NCBI GenBank assembly: GCA_900660155.1
Contig: CABFPE010000196.1
Coordinates: 466,462-530,461, forward strand
Origin: Hofstenia miamia
Taxonomy: Eukaryota > Xenacoelomorpha > Acoela > Hofsteniidae
DNA length: 64,000 nucleotides
Direction: 5' to 3'
The notes beneath the pieces were generated by a model. The model saw only the letters and a list, made by a program, of their open reading frames with translations, was not told the origin of the DNA and made no database searches. Shown here one piece after another: positions 34,141 to 47,052 of this stretch; the first letter of the stretch is position 1; every line of letters begins with the position of its first letter. The translations under genes and the position numbers were made by a program.

Positions 34141-34947
34141 TTAAGAGTAATATGCGAGAGCATAGGGAGCATTGCTTAGTTAAGTCAGGAATTTGAGATC
34201 AGGTCTATCAGAATTAATCAGGTCAGATTTCTGGTAGGGATTGAGGCACCATAAATCAGGTCCAGGTCAAGATTGGAATCAGGTTTGACATACTATTTGA
34301 TCAATTTATATTGTCTTAGCTTTACTAAATGGAAAAAATGATCAAGTCAGCATGTCTTGTTACTGGTACTTTGCATTAGGGCTTTCATTCATTACCTATT
34401 TGTCAAAGGCTGCCATTATGTAAGAAAAAATGATAGATTGAGATAACAGTATATAATTACTATATTCTATTTAGGCAAATTCAATGACAAAACTTTGGTA
34501 ATTTATGATTGAATTTCAGCTAATTATAGAACCAATCACTTTATCAATGATATTGATCAAAAACTTCGAAATATGTTACTATGATAGCACGAAACAAATA
34601 TTTAATTAGAATAATTGTCTATTCCCTTGAAATCAAGGGCGCAACTAGCCTTAAATTTTAGAGGTGGCACATTATTTTGTTACAAATTAAAGTGATGATA
34701 TGCTGGCGATTTTTGACCAAACATCTGTTTGCAATTTTCTGTGTTACACTGCGCATTTTTTCCAAAATTCTTGACAAAATTCGACAGTATAGGATTTCTT
34801 TTATATGTACTAGGTTATACATGCATCTTAAATAGATTCAAGATGAATTTTAAGTCAAATCAATTTTACTTTTCAAAAATCAACATAGTAAATTCTTGCC
34901 TACTATGAAGTGAAACATCATTGAATGTACAAAAGAAACTACTCATG

Positions 34948-35300
34948 TTAAAAAAAGTTTTCAAGGAAACCACAGTTTTCCTGAATAAAATCTGACATCC
35001 TTGTACAAGATCTCCACAGTGCAGTGCAATTCATTGATATTTTTTCATCAGTTTTCTGAAAGATTTTGTCTTTCAAGTTATTGAGATTTTGTGACATGAA
35101 AACATGGTAGACACGCGCCTTCAATGCACCCCACATAACAATTGGAGATAGATCTGGTGATATTTGTGGTCATAGTATTCCAGCACCTGGAAAAGTTGCT
35201 ATTTGTCAATACCTGATTTTGGAAAAATTTCTTGGTTAGAAGAGAGAAATGAGATGCACCCATTATTCTTTACTGAAACAGTAGATCACATACAGTGGTG
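34948..35300 (-). pseudogene. Mariner-like transposase C-terminal fragment
   Basis: Two frames give GASHFSLLTKKFF (second catalytic Asp block, decayed) and, after a shift, WPQISPDLSPIVMWGALKAR (usual WPxRSPDLTPxDFFLWGxLK, third Asp) followed by LNNLKDKI. Distinct from the mariner at 33 kb. Lacks its N-terminal half. Confidence 0.65.
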
Positions 35301-35569
35301 TAGTCCTAATTTGTTAACAATGGGGCTTTAATAAACCAAACATTTTGGGATATCATACCCTTCATAAAATGCTTACACACAACGTTTTATTTGATTTGCA
35401 CCGAAAAAACACTAAAATAAAAAAATAAATTAGCAATTCAATTGTAGTTAATTGAGATCTCTGGTAGCTTGGTTTGAAAAGTCTGCTTCGACTATTATTA
35501 GCTGAATGGTGTGAAGCAACTGAATCTTCTACAAACTCAACTGACAGCATTCTCCTTACTAAGACAATA

Positions 35570-36922
35570 CAGTAGGCTCTTTATAATACAGTACGCTTTA
35601 TAAATCCATTGATGATAAATCAATCCCTAATACATCCACATTTTGATGGAATTAATTTCTACATAGAAAACAAATCCAACACCCTGTTTAATAAATCCAA
35701 TTTTTCTAAGAAAAGAATGACCGACTCATGTATTGAATCACCAAACGTATTGTAATTGCGATATCATAGATGGATACTGAGATTGAAATTTTTGTTCAAG
35801 AGGTCACAAAGCGCATAAATCCGTTGGAGGCCATGTAAAGTCTTGTACACAACAGTTCGGACTAATTAATTAATTGCAATTTTAAGCGATCATATAGCCC
35901 ATATTTGTTTTTTTCCCAGAAATTTTGAAACTAATACTTCGTATTTCATATCTTACCACGCATTTTGTTGTGAATAATGATATAAGTGCTCAGCAACTAT
36001 TAGAAATGTAAGCTTTGATCTAAATGCTAACAGGTACATTCTGAAATAAGCATTGACATTTTCAAAGTATCAGTAACAACGAAGAGAACAACGTTAATGT
36101 GAAAAACATTAGTCCAAACTATTATGCACAAGGCTGTATATGATCCAGTGAGCATGGAATAAGTTTCTTGAAACAACATCAAAAATGGTTAGATAAAAGC
36201 CGAATTTACTGCGGTTGGGCGGAACTAGTCAATGAAGAACCGAATTTAATTGGTGATGTTATTGTTCCGGAGGCGAATGAAGAAGATATACTTAATGAGC
36301 TGGTCCACGAAATTGTGGATGTCGAGAGATTGGAAATCGAACTTGACAAAGATAGTGATGTAAAAGTAAGTACTCCTGAGTCTCCAACAGCGGGGAAATG
36401 CTACATTGTTTTGTTTGATAAGAATATGATCTCAATTGTCTTGGATTCAGCAAAATTGACGCCTTTGTTGTTTTCAAAGAGAACATCAGCTCTGAATTAC
36501 GAGAAAAGTTCCCTACAAAGCAAGCAATTCTTGATAAATTCATCATCTGCCAAAAACAAATCATTTTTTCACACTTCTATAAATTGTTTAGCAATAGGTA
36601 TACCTTTTAGAGTTTGTCATTTTTCTTTTAGTTATTAAATCCTTTGGATAGCACTAGAAAAGCGACAATAAATTAAAATGACCATTAAAGCATTTTATGT
36701 TTGCTTCATTATTCATTCAACAAAACAACTAGCAGGTACATATACTTCCAATTATGTTGATAATCTCATTAAATTTGCTATTTGTAGAAAATTTGGTTTC
36801 TATTCCATTATTTTCGCATTTGAAACATTAGATGTAAATTTATTATCAAGTTAGTCGTTCTTCTTGTGTAAAAATCCTAAATAGCCTGGTCCTAACGTAG
36901 ATTTATTAACCAGGGTCTACTG
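35570..36922 (+). mobile_element. pogo/Tigger-type element
   Basis: Ends CAGTAGGCTCTTTATAATAC and, in complement, CAGTAGACCCTGGTTAATAA, typical of Tigger-type CAGT-beginning inverted repeats. TA dinucleotides flank both sides (35568-35569, 36923-36924). Length 1353 bp, shorter than intact copies. Confidence 0.75.
36168..36640 (+). pseudogene. pogo/Tigger transposase C-terminal remnant
   Basis: Open frame beginning at TTG with CGWAELVNEEPNLIGDVIVP and the acidic EANEEDILNELVHEI, like the acidic tail after the DDE domain of Tigger transposases. The downstream third probably continues in another frame (GFSKIDAFVVFKENI). CENP-B DNA-binding and DDE cores were not recovered. Assigned mainly because it lies inside the pogo-type inverted repeats. 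Confidence 0.45.
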
Positions 36923-37097
36923 TATATCGATTACTACACCTCTGATCACATAACTATGCGAAAATGTTACACACTTCTTGTGACATTGTATTTCGCTTTA
37001 TTGAGTATTCAATAATGATTCACTTCATTGCAGTCAAGCTCTTAATATGTTGTCATTTTGAAAAATCAAATTAAAAGGACGTTTATTCACGCTCTAC

Positions 37098-37280
37098 TGT
37101 AGCATCGGCTGGTAGTTGTTATTATTTATAGGCCAGATCTCGCGCTTTTCTGGTTATTGTCATATTTGTAAATATCATCAATAGCATTGTATAAAAGGAA
37201 CAAGGCAATTGTAAAATAGAAGAAGTTTGAACTGTATTCTATTCTTTGTGTATGCTAGAATCACCCCCTGTGATTCTACA
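37098..37280 (+). mobile_element. Solo LTR of an LTR retrotransposon
   Basis: Starts TGTAGCATC and ends GATTCTACA, i.e. TG...CA with short inverted termini. A 4-bp repeat CTAC flanks it (37094-37097, 37281-37284). A TATA box (TATAAAAGG) is at 37190. No internal region or second LTR is seen, so this is a fossil left by recombination. The family is not determined; the short length would suit a copia-like element. Confidence 0.6.
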
Positions 37281-37888
37281 CTACATTATTGGTTACTGTT
37301 CTAAGCTAAATGGCAATGTTAATAAAATTTTACTAGAAAAATATTCGTAAGCAATATAGAAACTATCAAATACAAGAGATAATACTGCAATTACTTTCAT
37401 TTGAAACGTGTAAAATATTAACGATAGTTTTTTAACTTTTCAGCAATTACGAGACTATTCCATGATATTTTAAATGAAGCACCAATAAACTTGACACGTG
37501 GCAAAAGAATATAAGTAATATTTCGAAAAGACTCAACATCTGCACCAATAATGCTCTCTCTGAAGATGAAGCTGAAAAATGCTTGCATTCAGAACATCAA
37601 CAATTTCCAGAATAGAGTACTGGATTTCATTTGCAAAGCAATCAAATATATTACAATTTTATGTTATAGTGCTACATACATTATTTATGTTATAGTTAAA
37701 AAATAGTGAAAAGAGGGTTAAAACATATAATAAATTTCATCCTAGTATATTTATTTGCTGATGATTTTAAAATGCAAGAATGTTCTTCATTAAAAGGCAT
37801 CTTAGTTGAAACTGCGTCACGTTTATAAAAAATCTTTAATCAATTCAAAATTTAAGAGAGGCACGTGCCCCTCTTGGTTGAGCCCTTG

Positions 37889-38867
37889 CTTGGAATAGTT
37901 TTTTCCTATAGCTAATATTGATATTTTCATTCAGCTGCAGTGTACATGCAAAGACGATGTCAATAGTTAAGAAAAGGAGGATGGTGCATTATGATATATG
38001 TTCTTCTATGACAACAGGATTAAACGGATTTAAATAAGGTGAGGTTTTATGCTGCACCAGGCACGGCCTTGTGAGGTCTGAAGTTCAGGTCTCTAGTATT
38101 CACGGATGAACTTGAAAAAAAACAGATTTAGAGTTGAATGACATTAAGCAGCAATGATTTCAATATTTTTCAGAAATGAATTTCATTATCATAATTTTCA
38201 TCATATTTAAACGTTACTGTTTCACATATGGAACACACATATTTTTTATACATTTCCTTGAGCCATGTTCTCTTCTTAAGGAAAATCATAAATTATGTAA
38301 TTAATTATTAAGTTAACCGTTTTAAGCTTAAAGAGTTCAAATAGATTAGAATGTAATAGAACAATTTCTTAGAATGCAAAATAACAATAAATGTGACCAT
38401 GTACACTGAAAATATTGAGAGAAAAGAAATATGTACACTACATATTTGCAAAAAATATCACAAATGTTAGCCTGCATATTTGATTCTGATTGTTATTATT
38501 AAGTGCTAACATTTTTTTAGTTTGGGTAATTTTAACGAGAAACGTTGAATTTCTACCCAGTTAAGCTACAAGATATTGCAACAAATGGAGTTTTCTGAAC
38601 TAATTGTCTTATAATGCATACAAAAGCAATTTGTAGACAATTTGTAGACGTATGGTAAATTAGAAAAACAGGTGTCATAGGCAGCTGCACAATATGCACT
38701 AATAAATAATTTATCAAAAAAGCGCTGAGATTTTTTGAAATAACACACTTCTACACTTTCTTGTTCTTATCTGCTTTCTAAAAGAGAGTTTACTAATGTA
38801 AATTTTCTTTATAGAAGGGCGAAAACTATATATATATATATATACACAAGGGTAATGTATGTATATA
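37889..38867. other. No gene seen
   Basis: AT-rich; contains a short TA tract at 38829-38844. Confidence 0.5.
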
Positions 38868-39659
38868 CAGGGCAGGAAAAATGAAATGTACGACCCTTGA
38901 AAATTACATGTTTTGAAATTATACGTAAAACACCTCTATTTGACACAAACTACAAATAGTTAATATTTTCATGTAGCTACAGGCTATAAGACATCATTGC
39001 CAACAATAGCTAATAAATCGGTAATAAATTGAGATAGCCAAAAATCTATCATCTTAGTTTACAAATAATACAAATTTGTCTTTTGTAATGACTTAATCTA
39101 GCATGAAACCTGCTAGCTCTAATCAATTTCTCTACTTCGTATAAATTGAACTATACAAAGTATAATATTCCATCATAATAAGACATTTGAATTTAACAAA
39201 TTAAAGGATGCAAATTAAAGGTGGCTAATTTACATGTGTTCTTTATTTAGATGAAAATGTTATTACATATTAACTATTGTGCAAACTTTAGAACTACTAC
39301 TACATATTTTGTGTTACAGAAAATACATATTATGATTCAAACTTAATCACAGTTTAGTTTCATGATCAGAGTGTGAAAATATGGGTTTGCATGGACCAGA
39401 TGAGAATATCAACTATCCGAAACAGTCTTTGTTTAACTTCAGTCATTCTCGGATACTGTAATTCTAATCATCTCATTGGTGTTACTTAACGTCTTGAAAT
39501 CTTCTCAAATCGAATAGTGATTAACTTTTTGATCAATCCTAATCTAAGTTTTGCTGATAACTCAGTACCCAATTAGATGGCCGAACCTTTCGATATCACT
39601 TTCTAGTGTACAGGTAGAGGTAATCCTTATTGCTGATACGGTTTCCTTTTTCCACCCTG
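38868..39659. mobile_element. 792-bp TA-flanked MITE
   Basis: Ends CAGGGCAGGAAAAATGAAAT and, in complement, CAGGGTGGAAAAAGGAAACC with TA duplications at 38866-38867 and 39660-39661. Non-coding; Tc1/mariner-type by its target site. Confidence 0.65.
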
Positions 39660-39826
39660 TATTTTAGTAAAATTGATAAAAATTATGATAAGAAGGGAGT
39701 TCGAATGCGTCGATATAATAAACGAAAATCTGCAAAACAATTTCGCAATAGAAAATGCTTGCTTATTCGGTACTTGGAAGAGTTTTTTTAAATGTCTGAT
39801 TAAATTTGTTGGTAACAACACAATCA

Positions 39827-40729
39827 TTATTTAGAATGGTTCGATTTATTTACAATAAGATATGTTACACTCGTTAAAATAGTAAAAGCGCCAAAATAAT
39901 GATAAAAATTGAAGTCGAATTCATGGAAAATGAATCCACCATACAGAAAAGACACCAACACTTCAAAGGTATAAACAACTGAGATCGTGGTCGCCTTTTC
40001 CAATCTTAAAGCAAAATACATCAAAAGTTGGGAAGAAAGACTTAGCACACAAATCACAATTATAACAGACGCAGTCAAGATATTAGCGGCAAAAACTGGG
40101 ACAGATTTGTGTTGAACACACAATAGTATCAGCAGACCTATAAATGTAACGGTTATCCCTTGACTTCCGATAATAATAGACCAGTGAACATTTGCCTGTC
40201 CTAATCTTCGGTAAATAATTAACGACAAAGATTTGCCAAAAGTTACTAATATTATCAGACAACTAGTTTGGAAGTGATATGCATTGGTTATCGACTTGGC
40301 CGGAAACTGTATCACAAAGGCTGTTCCAACGATTGCGCAAATTAAACAAACAGTTTGTGCACGTGTGATTGATTCTTTTAAAATAAGGCGTGACAAAATG
40401 GCTACGAAACAAGGTGAGAGTTGCTTCAGCAAACTCAATTCTGCTATTGGTAAATAATCCAGTCCAATGTATGTAACAGTCATTGTAATTCCGCTGACAC
40501 ATGATTTTAACAATATTAATTTCCATTTAGAATTTATCTGCTTAAAAATTACAGATTTGTTGCGTAGAATTAAGGTAGAAAGTACACTAACAGAAATTTG
40601 AAATAATCCCCTACTAATGAGTATCACATGAAGTGGTATTGTCTTTTCGTATTTGATGATAGAATACACGGTGGCAATTGATAAACACTGCAGTATGGCG
40701 AATAAGCGTCCAGTTCGTTCTTTTGACAT
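39827..40729 (-). CDS. SLC35G-like EamA-family membrane transporter
   Basis: Intact single-exon gene, 300 codons. EamA/DMT proteins of the SLC35G group are ten-helix membrane proteins; substrates are largely unknown. The translation shows about ten hydrophobic segments in two repeats. Repeat 1 has RGLFQ (about 40-44) and YIGLDYLPIAELSLLKQLSP then ILKE, the classic fourth-helix pattern; repeat 2 has LLMYFALRLEKATTISVVYT and IFHE. The N-terminus is short and cytoplasmic, no signal peptide. The ATG at 40727-40729 is the first in frame after a TAA about 40 bases upstream; a GTG three codons earlier is unlikely to be used. Start, length and helix count fit SLC35G1-type proteins; orthology to a particular member is not shown. 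Confidence 0.88.
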   Translation of the reverse strand: MSKERTGRLFAILQCLSIATVYSIIKYEKTIPLHVILISRGLFQISVSVLSTLILRNKSVIFKQINSKWKLILLKSCVSGITMTVTYIGLDYLPIAELSLLKQLSPCFVAILSRLILKESITRAQTVCLICAIVGTAFVIQFPAKSITNAYHFQTSCLIILVTFGKSLSLIIYRRLGQANVHWSIIIGSQGITVTFIGLLILLCVQHKSVPVFAANILTASVIIVICVLSLSSQLLMYFALRLEKATTISVVYTFEVLVSFLYGGFIFHEFDFNFYHYFGAFTILTSVTYLIVNKSNHSK

Positions 40730-41409
40730 TCGACGCACTGCGCATGGGATAATGCCAATCTTTCCACGATGTTATAAATTTCTCCCGCAAATGAAATTCA
40801 GTCGAATTACTAATAGCAATAGAGAAAGACGAGTAACGTAGACACACGAAGCTACTTGCCTACTTAATCATCCGAACGCCAAAACTTAAATGCGGCCCAT
40901 TGGTTAAATTATTTACATTTAGCAAACAAACTATTGGCATTGATTCAAGCTCGCACACTTTGTTTAGAAATATAGTCTTCAAATCAATAGTGTTTTTCTA
41001 GTCAGAAAATTCTCCAATGCAATGCATTTCTTCAAAACACAGTTTTGTGTACACAGAGAATAACTTTCACGAGTCTATAATCGAGACATGTGTGAAAGCT
41101 TTAAAGGAAAATGTCGTTTCTATCAGGGGTGTTACAAAATTGAGTGTATTGATAATAAGTGCACTATAGCAAGTGTAATAAATGTATTTTCGGCTAAACT
41201 GTAATAGAGCTGTTATTAAGTGTATACAAACACGCATGTTTAATAACAATTACCGTTCAGAATTTAAGTTCAACGTACGAAATGTAGGTATTGCATTTGC
41301 ATGAAATATAGGCCTATTTCAGGTCGTGATTCTTTTGAAAATTGCTGTACTGATATTTAATACACTTGCAAAATCTAAGTCTTCAATATACATGCTCTTG
41401 CATTTGATT

Positions 41410-43064
41410 CAGAGATGGAATCGGATCCAACATTTTAGGATCCGATCCGATCCGGAGCCGAAACTTCATAATCCAGATCCAATCCGATCCGATTCGAATT
41501 TTGAAGAGGAATTTTAGTTTTCGATCCGAGCAGATCCGAATATACATAAGTATTCTAACAATAATTAAACATGAACTTAAAATATATTTGTTTTTTTCAA
41601 ATGCGAATAAAAAATTTTAAGTGTTTCAACACTGTCTTGAGATCAAAATTGACATATACGATATACTGGGGAGGACAGGGTCGGGCAATTGGGAAAACCA
41701 ACTCAAATGTAGTTAATTCTATGTAACTTAAAAACAATGTGTTGAAATATCAATGTTAAATTTTGAAATATTGCAATCGTATCAAATGCTCTTCTATGTT
41801 CTACAATCTATTACACTCAATTTAGTCAAGCAAACAAAAAAATTTCAAAAAATGTTTTTGTCAACGATCATAAATGGGCCTAAAATTTTAGGCCAATGTC
41901 CCTCTATGTTTGAAATAGATTGGTTCTTTTGTCTGTAATTTTCCACCCTCAAGAAGCAAATCTGTTTCTGATTGGCGTGATTTTGATTGAGTGGAAATTA
42001 CTAATTGCTCTGCCAAAGCTTCACCAAATTCATTTCTTTGCTTGTTTTGTAAGCTTTGCAGTAATCTAATTCCTAAATTTTTCATCAACTATAATGGTAA
42101 TATATTTATAGAGGTTAAATAGTTGAGTTTCGCATGACATTACCGCCCTATTAATTTTATTATGGCCAAATTCAATAATCACAATTGTTCAATGTTACTA
42201 TGAATTGAGAATTGAAGTTATTTCAAACTTGGAGCTAAGGAGAAGCATGGAGTTCTGCTATTATACATGGAGGCGAAGCGACAATTACCTCCTTCCCGAA
42301 GAAGGCCATTAAATTAATTTAATTGGCTGTCATCTTTCGTCGATCAGATTTTGTGCGGCACAAATTTTCTGCACGCAATACAAATATCCTTCTCCGGGAA
42401 GCGCTTCGCCTCCATGTATAATATCAGAACTCCATGGGAGAGGAAAACATGAGTAGGACAACCATGATAAATAAAAAAAAAAACACAAAACCTATATTTT
42501 TCAGGCATTAGAAAAATTTGGTAGCGTATTAAATTCCGTGATAGAAAAATTCATTTTTTCAAACTAAATTTGAGATTTAAATATTAATTTTGAATGTTAC
42601 TTTTCATTGGAATTGGTTACTAGATTGGTTTAAAAATTTTAAATGATGTAAATTTAAAAGCAAAATGAAATAAATTAATATCCTATTATTGCTATGCCAA
42701 GGTATGGTTCTATAAAAAATTTTTTTTCTGCTTTTCCATTTGCAAGTTTATACAAACAAATTTTTTTGGTTGCTTTACAATTTTATCTTTATGTGATGGC
42801 TAACATTTTCAGATTTGAAATTTCGTCATCAATTTTATAAGATTTGGAAAGAATTACATGGAACATGTTGTAAGCACAAAGAAATTCAACTTAATACAAA
42901 ATTGCACTAGATTGAGATTATTAACACATTCAATGTAAAAATATGCATAATGTATAAAATGTACAATATTCACAATTTCTAAAAAAATTTGGATCCGAAA
43001 TTTTCTCAAAATTTAGATCCGACCGATCCGAATCGATACGAGATCCGATCCAATTCCATCTTTG
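41410..43064. mobile_element. Non-autonomous hAT with GGATCCGA repeats
   Basis: Left end CAGAGATGGAATCGGATCC and, in complement, right end CAAAGATGGAATTGGATCGG are inverted repeats. The 8-mer ATTTGATT flanks it perfectly (41402-41409, 43065-43072). Subterminal GATCCGA repeats on both sides. No transposase found. Holds a nested MITE. Confidence 0.9.
42246..42436. mobile_element. 191-bp MITE nested in the hAT
   Basis: About 34-bp inverted repeats: CATGGAGTTCTGCTATTATA continuing with CATGGAGGCGAAGCG on the left and the same with one difference in complement on the right. GGAGAAG and GGAGAGG flank it. Non-coding, palindromic. Confidence 0.85.
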
Positions 43065-43254
43065 ATTTGATTTAAACGTTCAATATTGGAGAGCAACCAA
43101 TGGTTCTCATCACATTATGCTTTCGGATTTACGTAACCTTAAAATGCACATGTTGAAAATTTGTACTAAAATGTGTTGTTGTTCAGGTCATCAGGAAACT
43201 CAAGAGCTTCTGGGTGCAACAACTGACATTAACTATTTTGTTTTATTTAGATAT

Positions 43255-44726
43255 CAGGGGCATAGCCAGCTCAGGTAAATTGGCAGGGAGCAGAATGAGG
43301 GCACAAAAAAATCGTCGCCACCAGCTCCGGAATTTCAGCTTCCAATTGATCAGTGTAACAGGATTTTGCAGGTAGTTATTGAAATTACTTCTGTTATAAT
43401 TAATAGCAATAACTATAGGTAATGCTACAATAAATTCGCGTTATCGTACGTTGCCCAATATTCTGACATTGAAACTATATTTGCGTTTACTACATGCACA
43501 TTATAACAGGGGCGGATACAGAAAAAATTTTTAGAGGGGGCCCAATGTGGAATAAAATGCTAAGTGCATAATTAGGATCTAAGGAGGCCATATTTCTATT
43601 GCATTTTCAATTTATAGAATTCATCACTATGTACGGACTTCACCACCATCTATTAACTCCAAAAAATGGAAACATAGAATTTGTGCAATTTCTTAGGATT
43701 CAGCACATTTTTTTCAAACTTAAAATTACCCTTCAATAATAGGATGTTGTGTTTTCAAGAGATTTTTGCATTATGCACTACAAAATAGATCAATCGTATA
43801 AGATTAAGTAAATTACAAAATTTTCACCTAATGGTATGAATGTGTGCTTAGTCTCCATTTCAATCAATATTATTAAGTATGTTGATAAAAGTAAAGAAAA
43901 TCAAAACCAAATAAAAAATAAAGAGCTTTTGCTAAAGTCAATAAATTCCAAAATTAAAAAAAAATATGCTGAGTTTTGATATGACACAAATTTGTTTTTG
44001 GACTTTTGGAGTAGGTACATAGTGTTGAATTTCAATACAAGGAGAAAATTTTATTTAATTATTACTTATAATATGCCTAGTATTTTACATTGTTCTATTG
44101 CGCAAAAATTTATCACTATTTGTTAATGTGTCGTTAGCCGTAGCTATGCTCATCTAATTTCATTAGTATTTTTAAAAGTAAAATAATTTAAAATATTATG
44201 CTAAAATCAAAATGCTCCACAGAAAGAAGGGAATCTTAACTAAAAAAGCGCTAATGAATTTATAAAAGTATACATGGCTATAAATGATATTTTAACAAAA
44301 TTTATTAATATTTAATATAACAAAAATAATAAATATTCATATTTTTATTGAAATGTAATTTCGGGATCTATAGGACACATTATAGTGTAAAAGAAAAAAT
44401 ACCAGATATTTGAAGAAAACTTAAAGAACTGTTCCTTTCACTCAATTTGACGGTATTAAGGAATTTTATTGTACAATTTTAAAGAATTTTTCTTATTTTA
44501 GAGGGGGCCCGGGCCCCTCGACACTCCTCTGTATCCGCCCTTGAATTATAAGGACGAGTATGAAGCATAGAAAAACATGATTAATCCAAACAAAGCATGG
44601 ATTACAAAACAATATTCAACAGTTTCAAATCACAACACAAGTAAATAGGTTAACTTACTATTCATTCTGGGGGCATGGAGTTCAATCTGGAGGAGGCTGC
44701 CCCCATATTCCGCAACTAAGCCCCTG
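43255..44726. mobile_element. hAT-type MITE (outer)
   Basis: Left end CAGGGGCATAGCCAGC and, in complement, right end CAGGGGCTTAGTTGCGG. Flanked by TTAGATAT (43247-43254) and GTAGATAT (44727-44734), 7 of 8 identical. Without the inner insertion it is about 430 bp and non-coding. Confidence 0.8.
43507..44543. mobile_element. hAT-type MITE (inner)
   Basis: Left end CAGGGGCGGATACAGA with GAGGGGGCCC following; right end in complement CAAGGGCGGATACAGAGG with GAGGGGCCCGG. Flanked by CATTATAA (43499-43506) and AATTATAA (44544-44551), 7 of 8 identical. 1037 bp, non-coding, inserted in the outer MITE. Confidence 0.85.
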
Positions 44727-44751
44727 GTAGATATCACACTCAAGCCCAATG

Positions 44752-44845
44752 AAGCATGTCGTGTGCAAAGTCAGAAAGATCACAGTTTAACAACGAAAAT
44801 GACTGGATATCTTTATTTGTTAAACTCGCTTTAAAATTTTTCAAG
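44752..44845 (+). repeat. SINE fragment
   Basis: GTGTGCAAAGTCAGAAAGAT and ACTGGATATCTTTATTTGTT match the core and tail of the SINE copies at 45600 and 45480. Partial. Confidence 0.5.
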
Positions 44846-45354
44846 AAACCTTAAAGATTTTAAATTTTTTTAGGTAGTTTAAGGTTAAAATTTGACAAAA
44901 TATTATTCTATAATATATTGGAACCTATTTTTGAAGAAATTGGACTAATTTAGATTGGTTATGATTTGATGGTAGATCATAAATCTAAAATCATTACTTT
45001 AAAAAGCTCAATACAATAAAACCAAACGAAGCCAACTAGCAACAGGCTTAAGCGGTGCACAATAGTTCAGGAATTATGTTTAAATATATGTAATTGCAAT
45101 ATTTTATTTTTTAAAATGGGAATATGCAACTAATTTTATGACACAACTGGTTGCACGTCAAAGCAGGATATGCAAATGATTGAAAGAAATTAAAAAAAGT
45201 CTTTATTCACCTAACCGTTCGCGAAAAATTGACCTTATCAGCTTATAAATTGACTTATTTGACATGTGTTGTGACCCCATTAGAAGAAAGAGATGACTAT
45301 GCAAATTGATAATAATCTTTGCTGCAAAGATATATTTAAATACTTGTCTATTAT

Positions 45355-45690
45355 CTGTGTCGGGGACTCAAGCTGCCCAGAGCCCCTATATTTCTTGAAA
45401 ATCAAGTACGCGGGATTTTAAAACAAAGTGAAGAAGTCACCATATTGTGCAGTTTTTAAATTTTGGATATCTTTATTAGTTCATGAGTTATAAGCGCTTG
45501 AATTTGTTATTGACACCATCACAGGTTTTAGTTTAAGTCGTTGATGCGCAAAATGTGAAAATATTGAAGTGTTTCTTCTTTCACTGAATTTTTAAAATCC
45601 TGCTTGGTCGTTGTGGCATTGAGGCATCGCAACCTCTGACTTTGCACAGTGCCTTTAAACCTCCTGAGTCCTGATCATCTGAGCTTTAGG
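45355..45690. repeat. Two SINE copies, tail to tail
   Basis: Plus-strand copy about 45355-45510 (tail TTGGATATCTTTATTAGTTC). Minus-strand copy about 45540-45690, whose head in complement reads GCTCAGATGATCAGGACTCA and GGCACTGTGCAAAGTCAGAG. These match the 59-kb copy (CACTGTTCAAAGTCAGAG). Confidence 0.55.
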
Positions 45691-47052
45691 TAAAAGAGAA
45701 TTTAAAACAAACTTTATTAAAAAATCGGAATTTTCAAAGAAAAAAAGCTAATCTTTTCAATTACTTCAGATACAGAAATCAACTTTCACCAATAATCAAA
45801 TATATTTTCAACCATGCTCTTTAATAAATGTGTACATATCTCATGATTTCAAGTTTTCCTAACAAGCTCGGAGAAATTATCTTTGAAATTCTGGTGAAGT
45901 TTATTTAAATGGACTGCTTAAGGTTATGCAAATTTGTAAGTAGAACGGGCTGTCCTTGGGTTTTGCTTGCGTCCGATTTTTTTTTCATGGCAATTGGACC
46001 AGTTTGATCCTAATGTTTTCATTAGTAATAGTAATGCATAAGAAAAAGATAATTTGAAGTTAAAAGTTAAACTTTGAAAATAGAATAATTCACTCAATAT
46101 TTCATCAGCTTTGCATTGCACGCTGATGTAAGACTTCTAAAGTATAAATTTGTCTGCTTCAAGTAAGGAACTTTTCTGAAATGTCTTTCTCAATTTGTGA
46201 TAATGTAAGTTGTTGTGAGCTGGCAGAAGGTTTTTAGGTAAGGCTATTTCACTAGAAATATAAATAAGTGATTTTTTGAATCCTTGCGTTCATTACTGCC
46301 TAAAAATGTGTACTTCTTTAAGACATATCATATTTAGTAGAGGAAAAATAAGACCGTCGCTAAAGAAAAGGTTTATCCTATACTCTGTTCGTTTTTCAAT
46401 GCAAGATGTATATTGGCATGCAAAGTAGAATTATAGTAAAATTATAACACATTTTTTTGTTTTATGTTGTGACTAAATATCGACATAATAATCAATTATT
46501 AAATAATAAATTTTTATGAAAATTATGTAAGATATTTTTAAATTTCTAACTTTTTTTGGAAACTTGTTCAGCCATTTGATTATTTAAAAATATTTGTATT
46601 AATGTAGATTGATCAGATGTAAGAAATGATAACTATTGAGCAATTTAGAAACTAATGTAGATTTACAATGTATAGAACAGTTTATAAAGATTCTCTAAAA
46701 ATCAAAAATATATTTTGTTCAACTTCACTGAAAAATGATCATAAAAATGTTCTTCCGTCAAACAACAACAAAACTAATCCAAAAGTTTGCTGTGAGTGTT
46801 TGCTTAGGGGTGACAGATGCGTTTTGTGCACGCTACAGGTCACAGATTACACTAAGAACGCGTCAAGCAATATTTTCATTAAATCAAAGACTAAAAAGAC
46901 AAAAGCTTTTAAAATACCATGAAAACATCTTTATTTTGACTGCGATTTTCTCGTTAACCATTTAAGATAGGATTCTGAACGTTTTACACGTAATAATGAA
47001 AAACCTTGCCAATGCAATGACGCTTGCAATTTTTCCCGCGTAAGCTCATTTC
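45691..47052. other. No gene seen
   Basis: AT-rich; open frames at 46668-46965 have no recognised product. Confidence 0.4.

Larger units (their letters stand above)
34634..37888. mobile_element. 3.3-kb hAT-like unit with nested insertions
   Basis: Begins CAAGGGCGCAACTAGCCTTA with GAGGTGGCAC following, and ends in complement CAAGGGCTCAACCAAGAGGGG. CTTGAAAT (34626-34633) and CTTGGAAT (37889-37896) flank it, 7 of 8 identical, as for hAT. No hAT gene of its own was found. It contains a mariner fragment, a pogo/Tigger element and a solo LTR, so it is older than the latter two. Confidence 0.65.

Noticed and set aside
40727-40738. Upstream GTG start for the transporter
   Set aside because: The ATG three codons later is the first in-frame ATG after a stop, and GTG starts are rare in animals.
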